Below are positions 12,238 through 24,361 of a stretch of 64,000 nt of DNA, in pieces. The notes beneath the pieces were generated by a model. The model was not told the DNA's origin. It saw only the letters and a list, made by a program, of their open reading frames with translations, and did not search any database. Position 1 is the stretch's first letter; every line of letters starts with the position of its first letter. A program made the translations under genes and the position numbers. The DNA is from Hippophae tibetana (Eukaryota; Streptophyta; Magnoliopsida; Rosales; Elaeagnaceae), in NCBI GenBank assembly GCA_037013495.1, contig CM072811.1:46569452-46633451 (forward strand), in the 5' to 3' direction.

Positions 12238-12760
12238 CTACAGGAAACAAAAAGTAGAATACATCAATACTACACAGTTAAGATCTGAAGTGACTTGACT
12301 TACAGACATTAGTTTGTTTGAAAGAGAGGGTACAAGTAATGTATTAGATAATGATAATGAAGGAGATAAAGTCACTGTTTCGGCCCCTGTAACTGGATAA
12401 GTGACCCCATTGGCATTGACAACACGGCTCCGTCTTGGCTGAGTTATATTGGAGAGATCTTTTGGGTTAAATGTCATATGATCCGTAGCTCCAGAGTCTA
12501 AAATCCAATCCTCATTATTACTACGAGTATGAAATGCTTTACTTGAAATACCTGGATCTTGGGAAGATTTGATCTGAGGAATAAGGGATAGTGATGTAGT
12601 ATTGGTAGCAACAACAACTTTCCCAGTGATTTCCCTCTTCTTCCTTGTTTGAAGATCATTCCACCATTCTGGATACCCATGTAGTTTGAAGCAGTTTTCA
12701 CGGGTGTGTTTGGAGTTTCCACAATGACCACATTTCATGTCAACAGACGGTGGATTTCCC
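12238..12760 (-). pseudogene. Zinc knuckle and protease of element B
   Basis: A minus-strand open block of 166 codons. It starts with the CCHC knuckle CGHCGNSKHTRENCF, all four ligands present at standard spacing, followed by KLHGYPEWW. The aspartic protease has WILDSGATDHMTF with an intact Asp-Ser-Gly. Then come NANGVTYPVTG and LVPSLSNKLMSVSQ. This block looks intact, unlike the flanking parts. Confidence 0.92.
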
Positions 12761-12867
12761 GTGAATTTCCCGTGAATTTCTTGCTACCCAAAAAGGTTCC
12801 TGGTTTTGGTGGCATCAGATTATGGTGTCACTTGATCCCTTTGTAAGCCATAACTGCTCTGGGTGTC

Positions 12868-13315
12868 GTATCTGTTGGAGATTGTTATAAGGCTCCTTAA
12901 TTTAAGGAGCAAAACATGGAGTAAAACATAGAGCAAAACATGGAGCTTAATTCAAGGAGCAATTCAAGGAACCATTAATTTAAGGAATAATTCAAAGAGT
13001 GAATTTTTCTATAAATAGATGTGTAATTGTAATGAATTGATCATCCAAAGTGTTCATTCCAATTGAGAGAAAAGCTTAGAGAGAAAATTGTGAGAGAAAA
13101 TTGAGAGTAATTTTCTTAGGTGCAATTGGGTTGTGAGTTGTGAGTGTTGTAAACACCTTATGTAATTTCTCCTATTTCAATAAAAAGATCTGAAGCAGGT
13201 CCGGAGACGTAAACAAGATTGGTCGAACTCCCTTATCAAATTTGTGTGTTATTTTTATTCTTGCTTTCTCATAAATCTGGCTTATCGGGAATTTGCGTAA
13301 TTTTCCAACAGTATC
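12868..13315 (+). mobile_element. Solo LTR of element A family nested in element B gag
   Basis: The LTR occupies 12873-13310 (TGTTGGAGATTG to TTTCCAACA) and is flanked by a perfect 5-bp duplication GTATC at 12868-12872 and 13311-13315. It matches the 509-957 LTR throughout, including CTATAAATAGATG. No internal region is present, the usual product of recombination between the two LTRs of a full insertion. It lies in the gag of element B, in the opposite orientation, so it is younger than B. Confidence 0.96.
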
Positions 13316-14043
13316 TACACCTGTGATCATCACGGTCTGCCTGACCTCTTCACTACGGATGAATCCATAGGCTTGTTCCACCGTAGGGAATGGTTTGATC
13401 TAAAGCACATCACTTCGAGTTTTATCCAATCTATCATCAAGTCCATCGAGGAAGGTATACACTCAATCTTCTTGTACGATTGAGTTATATTTTTGTATAT
13501 CAATCGCACACTCCATTGGATTAGGACGACGGAAATCAATTTCACGCCATACCCTTGAATGTCATTGTAGTATTTTTCAATGGATCCACCCGCTTGCTTC
13601 GTACGAGTAACTCGACGGCGAAGATCATACACTTGAGACAGGTATGTCCCATCATAGTAAGTGGTAACAGTAGAATCTCAAACCTGTTTCGCAGTTGGGA
13701 ATCGGATAAAATTGACAATCAAGGAGGGGTCCATCGAATTGATCAACCATCATTTGACAATGGCATTTTCAGTACGACATCTCCTAAATGAGGGGTCGGT
13801 TTCAGTAGGTTGAGGAAAATCCCCATTAATATATCCCAGTTTGTCTTTGCCAGAGATATACATCTCCACCACCTGAGACCACAAGGCATAGTTGGATCCT
13901 CCCAACTTGATACTAATGGGAGCAGTCGACGCTTCAATTAGCGGAGGTTGTGAGCTTATCTGAGCTCTAGTTAGAACTTCCGTCATTTTTGCCGTCAAAT
14001 CTTCCAATATGAAATTGATAGTTAAATCTCTAGATTCCACCAT
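13316..14043 (-). pseudogene. gag of element B (N-terminal part)
   Basis: The start is taken at 14043 (MVESRDLTINF), the first Met after the leader. Motifs include ISIKLGGSNYALWSQVVEMY and GDFPQPTETDPSF, then in shifted frames SMDPSL, QVYDLRRRVTRTKQAGG and IEKYYND. These are typical of the copia gag family with a leading KLxGxNYxxWS motif. In-frame stops near 13675 and frameshifts near 13750 and 13550 break it. The end toward the zinc knuckle is interrupted by the solo LTR. Confidence 0.9.
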
Positions 14044-14900
14044 GAAATCTAAAAAAAAAATCTTCCAACCACTATATAAATGTAAAAAAACAAAAATATA
14101 ACCCTAACCCTAATTTCCCATTCACGCAACGACGCCTTTCTTCTTCGTGCACGATTTCAGCAAGATGATCGAACGTTGAAATTTTTTTCCAAAGTCGCGC
14201 AGTTTACTCTGCGTTCCTCAACTGTATTCTTCAACTGTATCTGAGCCAATCATCACTTCCAGCTGGTGTGAAGCCACAGTTGCTAAAGGCTTGTGTTGCT
14301 GTGATAGAACCCTAAATTTTTCCTCCCGACAGAGCAGCGCTTTCCTTCTTCTGATGGATGATCAAGATGGCCAAACCCTAGCCAACCACAACATCCAGAT
14401 GGAACTTCCACCTTCAGAGGAGCCGTTGGTACAGCTTGTGATTTCTAAGCTTGAAAAAAAAAGTTCACAGAAAGCAAAGCAACTGAAGTTGATTGTTTTT
14501 TTGTTTTTTTGTTTTTTTGTTTTTTTTTGTTTACAGGAACTGATGCGTGTAGATAGTAACGCCTTTCATTAGGTTTTTCCCTTCTATTACGCTCAGTTTT
14601 TCGTCGATACTTGGAACCATCCTCATCATCAATCTGACCACTGCAAAAAAAAAATTGTTTTACAGAATTGCAGGACTGAAGAACAGTGCAGATGCCCCAC
14701 AGCCACAACTAGAATGGAACGTAGTAACTATGATGACTCCAACGTGCAGCTTGAACGACTACCCCAAATTCCGGCCAAATAATCAGCCAAATACCCACAG
14801 ATTAACACAATCTGTTGAGCATATCACACCAAATCAGCCAAGGAGAACAGAATCAACGTAGCAGGTAACTTATTCTTTCATTAGGACAACCAATAACTCT
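14044..14900 (-). other. 5' leader of element B
   Basis: Untranslated leader between the primer-binding site and the gag start. It includes a run of G(T)7-8 units at about 14492-14532 on the plus strand. Short open frames on both strands here match no protein I recognise. Confidence 0.75.
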
Positions 14901-14912
14901 GCTCTGATACCA
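14901..14912 (-). other. Primer-binding site of element B
   Basis: On the minus strand it reads TGGTATCAGAGC directly after the 5' LTR, an exact match to the initiator-Met tRNA priming site of plant copia elements. Confidence 0.95.
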
Positions 14913-15151
14913 TGTCAAATTATTGTTGTTACCATTAATAGTTTCTGTATTTCTATATTTCTGTATTTCTCTGTTCTAGCATCTTTGTACAAGTATATAG
15001 TATTTGTATACAATGGAAACAGAAAGGAAACAAATTACAACATTATTAATTTCCACTATTATTCTTGTCTACCACATTGGTGCTAATTATCTGCCACAAT
15101 TTACTCAATTGTTGTCTGCTTGTTGTCTGTAATACTACTCACATGCCAACA
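14913..15151 (-). repeat. 5' LTR of element B
   Basis: A 239-base copy. It is longer than the other LTR by an extra TATTTCTA-type unit and an 11-base GTCTGCTTGTT-type insertion. Confidence 0.95.
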
Positions 15152-15409
15152 AAAGACTAATTTAGCAATCCTATCATATGGCCTTGATAGAAAAATTAAG
15201 TTCTAAACAACCAATAATAAGTAAGAGGATCCAAATCCAAATAGGGGATGATGTAACTAAGAAAAGATGAAGGACTCAAACCAATAATAAGTATCTATTC
15301 AATAAAAGCAACCAGTCCCATGAATAAAATAATATATTCACCTAATTACAAGTAAGCTACCTACAACTTAAGCACTGAAAGATGCATGTAGTAACTTAAT
15401 CTTACATAC

Positions 15410-15469
15410 GGTTTTGAGGATCTTCTTGACGCATTCCTCAGAAGGCAAAACCACATCCAATTCAACCAC
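15410..15469 (-). pseudogene. Possible HMA-domain exon (degenerate)
   Basis: A 60-base block on the minus strand lies between an acceptor ATATTAG and a donor GTATGT and reads exactly 20 sense codons, including VVELDVVLPSEECVKKILK. From memory, plant heavy-metal-associated isoprenylated proteins have a comparable internal exon at the start of the HMA domain, with two metal-binding cysteines. Here only the second Cys remains (PSEEC), so metal binding would be lost. The rest of such a gene is not found intact nearby. Copia element B lies 250 bases downstream. Confidence 0.4.
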
Positions 15470-15588
15470 CTAATATTTATAGAAACACATAATCTGTCAA
15501 CACAACTAATAACAATTGTGACTAGTTTAGAGTTGTGATTGAACTCAAATTGGCCATTCAACTTGGGTGAACTAATAAAATTTGACTA

Positions 15589-16034
15589 TCATGAGGTAGA
15601 AATATGAAAATAGAACATATTACCATTAGCATAAAGATTACGAAGGGAAATAAATGAATTCAAACGTAAGAAAGCATAAACACATTGAACTTCAAGCATA
15701 AGTGCAGTAGATGCCATAATTGTACTAGTAATTTTTCCTTTAAAATGGTCCAATTCAATCTTGGAATGTACATATAGAGGTAAATCTATTCCTTGTAAAA
15801 TCTCCAAATGAAGATAAATTTGTCTTCATCCAACAACTTATTGAGAGGTTATGAAACAATCATACAAAATAATAATTGGTAAAGAACTATAAGAGGGGTT
15901 ACAAAAAAAGAAGTCTTTTGATCAATTAATTGCCTCAACTTTCTCGGCAAGCAAACAACCTTTAATAAATTAAAATCTTTCAAAACCCATGAATAAAGAA
16001 TAGAAAGAACAATACCCAAATCAAACATCATCAA
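15589..16034 (-). other. Degenerate coding-like stretch
   Basis: Two minus-strand open blocks (15589-15807 and 15849-16034) lie close together in different frames. They encode peptides with GIDLPLYVHSKIELDHF and VCLPRKLRQLIDQKTSFF. No family recognised. They may be eroded exons of one minus-strand gene whose 5' end is near 16546, or chance frames in AT-rich DNA. Confidence 0.25.
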
Positions 16035-16354
16035 GAGAGTAATTGGTTGTGGATTATTTTCATTTGGTGACTAGACTTATCGGGTGTTGCAATCATGGCT
16101 TAATGTGGTGACTGGGCTTAATAGATAGAAAAATCTGATGAAGCAACATCTACAAAAATGTAAAAACAAGTTATACAAGTAAAAGCAAAAGCATCATTAG
16201 TTGAAGAATAAAAAATGACTTTAACAATTTGCTCTAAATTTTTGTACTTATAAACACAAGGGGAGAAAAGGCAAACAAAAGCCCTGCTTTTCCTTTTGTC
16301 ACCGACTAAGGTGAGAAGGATAGCAAACAGGGGAGTTTAGAAATATATTTTCCT

Positions 16355-16546
16355 TCACATTTTACCGTTCGTTAGGGAAGCTTTAATCGAATTTGTTGGT
16401 ATATCCATGTGCCTAAAGCAAGGGGAACTTGATTCTCTAAACTCTTGTGTTTCCTTGAGTTGTTCACCAGACTTCACCATTTGCCATACGGTTCGTCCCT
16501 TTTTTAGAGGGTTGGTGACCCTCCGATTAACATCGGATGCCAACAT
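16355..16546 (-). other. Possible first exon, unrecognised 63-codon ORF
   Basis: A minus-strand frame begins MLASDVNRRVTNPLKKGRTV and ends at a stop at 16355. The 140 bases upstream (16547-16690) are pyrimidine-rich in coding sense and less AT-rich than the surroundings, as in plant 5' leaders. No domain recognised. It could be the 5' exon of the broken gene represented by 15410-16034, or a chance ORF. Confidence 0.3.
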
Positions 16547-16690
16547 GGTGTTCAGATTGGGGGTGATTACGTGAGACGTGAGAGTGAATGAAAGGACGAG
16601 TGGAGGTGTTGAGAATAGCCGAGAGGCTTGCCGCTGTACGAAGTGAAAAATAATTGGGGCTTCGGGCTTCAGAGTTCACTATTGACTTCT

Positions 16691-19654
16691 GAAGGTGGAG
16701 AGCAATGCCGGGTTTTTTTCTTCGAAAATTTTAAAGTCCCGCTAAAGATTAAGAAATTCATATTTGGATTAATTCATAAACTTTGTGAGGAAAAAAAGTT
16801 ATGAAATAATATCCCAAATTTTGTAAAAGTAAAAATAATATTTTAATTTTAAATAATCATAATTTAATTAAAAAAATTAATAATAAAAAATATATAAATT
16901 GTATATAAAAATTATTATTTTTATGATTTTAAATTTTAAAAAATATTATTTTTATTATTTTCTCTAAAGTTTTTTTACATAAAATATTTTGTTAAAAAAT
17001 AGTATCACTTTCTTCCACGTATGCTTTTGGCTTTCTTTTTTATGCATTTGTTATAATAAATACAAACATATTTTGGTGTTACTTTAGGATAAAATAAATA
17101 AATGACATGAATCTGATAAAGATATAGGCGCTAAGTACTATATTCATTTTTTAATTTTTAACATATTTTTTATTTGTTATTTGATATATTATGTTTTTTT
17201 TACTTATAAAAAAACTTATTTTTTTTTTAAATTTTGTTTTACAAAAATCTTTTTATTCATAAATACCTTTATTTGATGTTAAATACTTCAAAACATTGAT
17301 ATTTTAAAAAAATATGAAAAATCTACAAGTAGTTTCAATGGATCAAAGTAATTTCAAATTCAACCAAATCATATTTCTCGCATAAAAGATAATAACAAAA
17401 AAGTTAGCATATTATATGTCTTTCTTACTAATAGTAAAAGGTTATAGAGTATAAGATAATAATAAAAAATTGAGATTCAAGTTCTACTTATAATTTTTTT
17501 TGATAGATAAAAATATGATGTAATTAAAATTATTGTTAAAAATGTTTTACTTTTTTGATGAATTTTTTGTCCAGAAAAATATGGCACCGAGATTTTTTGC
17601 AAAATTTTTTAAATTAAACATTTAATTTATGAAAAAAGTAGTATTTATGACAAAAAAATTCAAAAAAACAATCATATATTAAAAAGTTAACATATTATTC
17701 AATCAAGAAAAAATTTGTTATCATAGTGACAACAAATAATTTTTGTTAAAAAAAAATTGTCACCGAAGGTAATTTTCTTTTAGTGATATCATATATGTAA
17801 AAACAAAACATAATCATAAAAATGATGACATTTTGAATAATTTTTACAATTTTATATGTTAGGTAGTGACTTAAATTATTATTATTTTTATAGATAATTT
17901 TTGATGAATAATATTAGTTTAAAGAGATAAAAAAAACTTAAAACCATATACTTTGCATATTCTTTTATATAAAGTAGAATAACATATGAAAATATTAAAT
18001 ATAATAACTATTTGAACATTTCAAGACAATTGTTGAAATATTTATGAAAGTTAAAATTAAACTTATGTTTTATAAGTGAGGTATGAGGCGTGATGTATGA
18101 TATATAAAACCCTATATTTACTTAAAAAAATTAAAATTAACTTAAATTTGTGTATTAAATATCAATCAATGATTAAAAAAAATTGAATACTTTTATTAAA
18201 AAAATTATATTTTAACTATTTTTAAATTGAAATTATGTCTATCAAGTTAAAATAACAACTTTTTTAACAAATATTAGTGCGAAAATGACTATAGAATTAA
18301 AACATTTGTAACAAAATAGTTGGCGCCATTTTATTCATTTATGCGCAAAACTTTGCTACAAAATTTAATAAAAATTACTTCAAACGTTTCTGACTAAACT
18401 TATTTTCATTTTATAAATTAAATTACAATATACTTTTAAAAAATTCAAATGTAAATTAATAAAAAAATAAATATTTTTATAATTATCTTATATTTTTCTA
18501 ATATAGTTAGAAAAATATTTTATAAAATTAATATTAATCATAAAGTATTTCTACAATTTTATCCTACTTTGTTTAGTAGTTAAATATTTTCTAAATTTTT
18601 TATAATATTTTGTGGTAATTTACTAAGAAAATATAAAAGCCATAGCTATTTGCTAAAACATTTTGTAATTAAGTTTTTTGACAATTTTTTATAACAAAGT
18701 TACTACAAAAATATAAATAATTATATCTAAATTGCCACAATATTTCGTAGTTAAATATTTTAAAGATTTGTTACGATTTTTCGTGACAATTTGTTATGAA
18801 AATATGAAGAATCATAGTTAAATTTTTGGTACCAACTTAAAAAAATATTAACAATAAATTTAACTACGATCTAAAAATCGTTACAAATTTTGTGCTACTA
18901 AGAAAATTTGTAAGAAAAAGTGATATTTGAGCACAGTATTACAACTATGTTAGTTTTCTTCTTTTTTTTCAAATAATAATAAATTAAAATTCTTTTGTGA
19001 CCAATTTGTTTTTGTAATATTGAATATATCCTTTATTTTTTTGTAATTAATAAAATAATGTAATTTTTACTTAATTTTAATTTATTTTTTCAATTCATAT
19101 AAAACTGAATCATAGAAATAAAAACATTTTTTTCTTTCTTCTTCTGCCAATAAGTTATATCTCACTCAATCTATACACATTTATATATTTTAAAAAATAC
19201 ACATATATTGTTTTGTTTACAATTATATTTGAATTTTGAGTTAATTTATTTGATTTGAGTTTTTAATTAAAAAATTAAATTTTTAATTTTGTAACATGAG
19301 CTATAAATAACATGTTAATAAAAAAATTAATTTATATTGTGATTTACCACCATTTTTCAACGTATTTTTTATATATCTATTTAGCTATATGCTATCATAA
19401 ATTTCACACCGTTGCATCGATACTATCATCTCTTCAAAAGTGAGATTATCACCGACTTGTTGAAGGAAAGATAGATTTCTTAAATGTAATGTAATCATAT
19501 ATATGATACAATTCTTGATGGATGATATGATTCAAAGAGACACGAATATCTTATTGTTCTAATCTTTTGTAAAAAAAAAAATTGTATTAATGAAACTTTG
19601 ATCTAGGTCTTTTAATAGTTTAATTTTTTCTTTTAACCTATCATACTAAAAAGA
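16691..19654. other. AT-rich spacer with CACTA-like sequence
   Basis: No gene seen. At 17750-17785 the minus strand begins CACTAAAAGAAAATTACC, resembling a CACTA (En/Spm) terminus that would extend toward lower coordinates; the matching end was not found. From about 18300 to 18920, words such as TAGTTAAATATTTT and GTTACGATTTTTCGTGAC recur in both orientations, like CACTA subterminal repeats. Confidence 0.35.
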
Positions 19655-19935
19655 AATTGAAAAAATAAAAGCTACAAGAATCACAATTTAAGAACAATAT
19701 CAGAAAAGTTATTGATAAAGAACATCCATCATAGATTTATTATTCATGAAGAGAATTGATTCTACAACAAGAACACTACCAAAGGCTCCCCTCACTGATT
19801 TTCCTTAATTCTTACCGATTCTTCCTACCCGTAGAAGCTAGCTTCATACAAGAAAAGAACTTACACTCCTCTTACTCTCTTCTTTATCATCTTATCACTA
19901 GTTCTTTCTATACTTTGAATACAAAATTGGAATAA
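19655..19935 (-). repeat. LTR fragment related to element D
   Basis: About 280 bases align by eye with 36071-36352. Shared words include AATCACAATTTAAGAACAA, GAATTGATTCTA, AGCTAGCTTCATACAAG and CACTAGTTCTTTCTATAC. The strand is given as that of element D. No coding part accompanies it, so it is a solo or truncated LTR. Confidence 0.75.
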
Positions 19936-22096
19936 TGCTTCAATATTGTGAGAAATGACTATTGCAAAAGAAAGAAATGAAATAAATCTCCTATAAGTCA
20001 TTGCATTTTCATTCATATCTTAAGACATATAATTGAAGTTTTTATTTGATGATTTTAATTTATACATGAAAATAACATGTGATACCCTTTATAAATCCTT
20101 TCATTTGATTCTTTTCATGAGATCAATATTACTCATTGTTTTAAGTTTTTTCTTCTTTAAAACATATGCAAACATGTTAGCTCGTTTGCTTATATAAATT
20201 ATATTTGAATATATCTTTGATTGAGTGCTCAAACTTTAAGTATCGGTGTAATATTGAGAGTATGGTTTCTGAGAATTAAAGTCGAAGAAATTCATATTCT
20301 TAACACTAAAATTGGATAAATCATCATTGTTATATTTTTGATATAGAATATGAATTTATGATTTTCAACTAATTTTTACAATAAACTATGATTCTTTGGG
20401 ATAGTTTTATTTATTTAGTTTTATGCTTTACTTGCTAAGAGACTAGCAAGAAGTTAGTTAGAGGTTATAATGAGTACTTTAAAAGCATTAAATATAAGAT
20501 GGTTTATATGCACTTTAATGTCAAAATAGATTTGTATTTACATAATTTTAAAAAATTTATATTTTTAGCATCATATGTATGTTTGTTTTTTAGGTATTTC
20601 TGGCTTCAAAATTATTCAACTGATAAACACTTTATATTTTGGAGAATTTGATTTGAAAGCACTCAATTTCAATCATAAAAAATAAAGAATAACATATATA
20701 AGTCTTACATATATATCAACAAAATGCAAGGAGGTTGAAATATAAAATAGGTTCTATAAGAGCAAAATAACATAGGTCGCGACAGATGCTAATGTATGCT
20801 CAGGTGTGAGACAATTAGATATGTAATTTAAATACGTACTAGATTGATGCATGTCACGGTGGGGATAAATATGTGTCGTAGTGCCCGACCATATCATCCA
20901 CATTTTTCTCTCTTTTATGTGTGCTCCACTCTATAAATAACTATCACCATTTTTGTAATCTTTATTCCTCAATTTCTAGCTCTTTCTTTCTTTTAAGTTT
21001 TTTAATTTTCTAGTTTTTCTTGAGTTATTCTCTCTATTTAAAAGTTTAATAAAATTTTAGTTAATGTTTATGTTACAAATAGTTTAAATTAGCTTTTCAT
21101 AGTGACAATAATAAAGAAATGTTTTAGATAATAAAGCATTACAGAAGTTATTTGTACTAATACAATTGATGTATCAATTTTAATTGTATTATAATTACAA
21201 ATTTAATTGTATGTATTGTTCTAAATGTTATATTTGATGTATCGATCATTTTTTAAATTGCACATATCTAACTATTTGTGATGATGAGATTTTAGCTATG
21301 CTGTTGTTCTTGTGTAATACTAAAATAGATGAATATTTTTAATAGTTCTTAAACACAAGTTATTTTCTATTCAAGAATTTTACAAAGTTTTTTACATAAT
21401 AAACTTAAAATATGAAAGTTAGTTTTAAAATTTAATTATCTTGATATGATTTAAAGTAATACTCTATTTCAAATATTTTTATAAAAATTATTATTTGAAA
21501 ATATATTAACGTTATATTTTTTGTAATAGGCTTTAATATCTAGAAGTTAGTTCTTGGATACATCAATCTTAAATTTAACTTTAACACTTTGAATGAGACT
21601 TTAACTTGTTAGATCCAATCGAATGTAATAAATTAAATGATTTGCTAATTTTTCATAAAAAGAACATAATTTAATTAAAATTAATTGATAGACTCGAACA
21701 AAGACATTAAGTGACTTTAATTAATAATGAATATTAGACCAAATAAAAAACGTTATTTTTTACATATAAGAAAAAATAAATAAATCTAGGTTTACATTTT
21801 ATTAAACATAATTTATTACCTAAATATCCTATTAATTTTTCATTGATGAATAAATTACACATTTGCCTATAATTTGTATAAACCTATCTATCATTTATCT
21901 TTTATTATTTTATATTATTAATGTAGAATTTTCAAAATTAAAACTTTATAATAGAATGTTTAGTTTTATTTTTCATTTTTAAAAATTTTCTTAAACTATT
22001 TAATAACAATATAATTTATTTTACATCAATCTTGAAAGTGTACATTTACAAATGATTATAAAATGATTTTTACACTTACAAACTATTTAATATTTA
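19936..22096. other. AT-rich spacer with an orphan promoter-like stretch
   Basis: No gene found. At 20780-21010 the composition rises. TATA-like CTCTATAAATAACTATCACC (about 20930) is followed by a pyrimidine-rich stretch as in a plant 5' leader, but no open frame follows. This may be an LTR or a promoter relic. Confidence 0.4.
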
Positions 22097-22560
22097 TTAT
22101 TTTTTATAAAGTGATTCGTAATTACAATTATTAACTATTTTGTATATCAAATTTTGTGCATTAATAACCACATGCAGAATATCTACTGAACAGTTCAAAC
22201 AAATTCTCCTAGACATGTTGGTAAGAAATAGAATTAAAATACCCATATATTTGGTTGTATATAAAATCCACAAATTGAAGCTTATAGCGCGGATCAAAAA
22301 CTATGACTATTGACAAAATAAAGCTAAAATCAGACCAATACTTTTCAAATTTTGGAAGCATCTTTCTACCCATATTCTTAAAACAACCATTACTATGACT
22401 TGCCGCCTTCTTCAAAACCACGTAGCAATTGGTCACTTCAGGAAGGTATACATTTGCTGTTGGATACCATTACTTGCCTTGTTCTAATGTGTTTTTAATA
22501 ACATTGGCTTTTTCATCTTCATCCATCTCCATATTCTATCTTTGATAGAAAATGAATCAT
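22097..22560 (-). pseudogene. hAT transposase remnant
   Basis: Two overlapping minus-strand frames (22209-22436 and 22097-22297) encode parts of the C-terminal half of a plant hAT (DAYSLEEPER/RICESLEEPER-like) transposase. The signature stretch is GRKMLPKFEKYWSDFSFIL followed by VIVFDPRYKLQFVDF, the DPRYKL motif of this family. Upstream, 22440-22530 reads in part as ANVYLPEVTN-like sequence after a stop. The BED zinc finger and dimerisation region are absent, and a frameshift lies near 22210-22297. No terminal repeats were identified. Confidence 0.72.
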
Positions 22561-23133
22561 GTTTACAAATTAATAACCAAAATTAAAACAATAAATTAAA
22601 AATTATAACAAGCAATCCAGTTTTACCAAAATATATTTTTTTAATTATGTGGAAGATACTTGGGAGAATTTCTGGTCAATTCACATGTCTTCACCAAACG
22701 AGAGATATTGGATCACTATGACCAGAATATTACTTTCCAAAGTCAAAATTTTAACTCCTTAAAATCTAAGATCAAAACCAAAAGTTAGCTTTAGTGGAAT
22801 CGTAAAACTCCAATACATACATAAACTAATATTGATTATTACAACCAGCTTCGTAAAAGCCAAATCAGTCACAAAAATGGTAGAGTTATATGTCACATCA
22901 TCAGTTGAGGGAGTGAGTCATGACGGTTGGGAGTTAAAAAAACACACAAAGAAATGTTTTCTCCAATTTTAACATAACAGGTTAATATTAATGTATTATA
23001 GCATTTTTTAATTTAATTTTAAGTTAACGGGTTATCTCGAACACATTTCAATTTTTTTAATTTATTTAAGTTGATTTAAATTTAATTTGATTAATATTTT
23101 ATTTAGATTTATATGATTCAAGTTTGATTATGT
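22561..23133. other. AT-rich spacer
   Basis: No gene or element boundary recognised. The part next to the hAT remnant may be its eroded continuation. Confidence 0.5.
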
Positions 23134-23138
23134 TAATC

Positions 23139-24359
23139 TGTAAAGACTATGAGTGTTGAATATTTTCGTGGACAAAACATTTACTTATAAATTTGTTTTT
23201 AGGTTTACTATCAAGTTTATCAAGAAAAGTCGAATAAATGTTCAAGTTTTAGATATTCGTACTTCATGTATGTTTTTTTATAACTACGACACATAAGATT
23301 GCATTTATACATTTAATAGTACATGATCATAAATTTAAAATTATTTTTGATGTTTAAATATTTTTTATGTGTCTTAATATTTTTAAGATGTGTTTTAATG
23401 GGCTTTGAAAAATTAAACCCAAAATACATTTAACCCTAATACTACTAGGTATTATTATTATCTATATATATAGATATATTAGGATTAAAGTGAATAATAA
23501 AAAAATAGAAAAAAAGCTGACAAAGGAGATAAACGAAAACTGTACGAGATTAATTAATATTGTTTAGAGTAATACTTCTTCATGAAAGCAAAACAAAGGT
23601 AATTTTTATTATAGTTATATATATATTGAAAGGTTCGCATAAAGTAGAAAAGGTAATTAATATATATATATATTTGATTTATATTAATTAATTTAATTCT
23701 TTTTTATTTGACTTTTAAGTATTTAGATTAAATAATTTTATGAACAATCATGATTATTTAATTTAATTATTAAATTTCAAAGAAATTATTTTTATTGAAA
23801 TTATGCGTAATCTTTTTGCTCTAGAATATTCTAGTTGATTTGGTTTAAATGACATTTGTTTTAAATCATCTAGTTAGTATTATTCATTATTAAATCCGTT
23901 CTAGAACATACAGGGGCACTTGTGTTTTTTTGTGCTAATCTTTTTGCAGTTGATTGTGAACGATTTGATTGGCGGGGAGCTTATTGGAACGTTGGTTTGA
24001 AAACCACTCACGCTAATTTTAGAAACTGTGAAAATAGAGTAGAGGCTCGTAAGTAAAGTACATTGTGACAGTATCCTAGGGAGGGTAGCATAAGACCGAG
24101 TTTGTACTTGAACATTTGATTTTCATAGTGGAAAGTTAGATGGTCCGGTGGACCGGTGGTTTTTCTCTTAGGTTATTGTTGTGGCCTAGATTGTTTCCAC
24201 CTAAAAATATCGTGTGTTATAATTTCTGCACTTTACTCTTACACACGATTGCATGCTTGACCGCTTTGTTTAGGTTAGTAAATTATAAATTGATAAAAAT
24301 TAAAAATAACTTATTCACCCCCCTCTAGGTTAATCAGGTCCATATTTTACAAACTTTCA
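23139..24359 (+). repeat. 5' LTR of element C
   Basis: Starts TGTAAAGACTATGAG and ends ACAAACTTTCA. Compared with 33340-34437 it carries about 105 extra bases near 23272-23376 and about 28 extra bases near 24297-24325, plus scattered substitutions. Confidence 0.95.
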
Positions 24360-24361
24360 AT

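Larger units (their letters stand above)
9038..15156 (-). mobile_element. Ty1/copia element B with target duplication
   Basis: The element proper is 9043-15151 on the minus strand, flanked by a perfect 5-bp target duplication AAAGA (9038-9042 and 15152-15156). The LTRs begin TGTTGGCA and end TTTGACA (read on the minus strand). The 3' LTR lies at 9043-9262 and the 5' LTR at 14913-15151. Primer-binding site, gag, zinc knuckle, protease, integrase, reverse transcriptase, RNase H and polypurine tract follow in canonical order. By eye the LTRs differ by about 14 substitutions plus two short indels (8 and 11 bases), so the insertion is not recent. gag is split by a solo LTR of the element A family. 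Confidence 0.96.

Noticed and set aside
14291..14861. Plus-strand frames in the 5' leader of element B
   Set aside because: Antisense to the element; one includes a poly-T run translated as Phe-rich sequence. No recognised protein.
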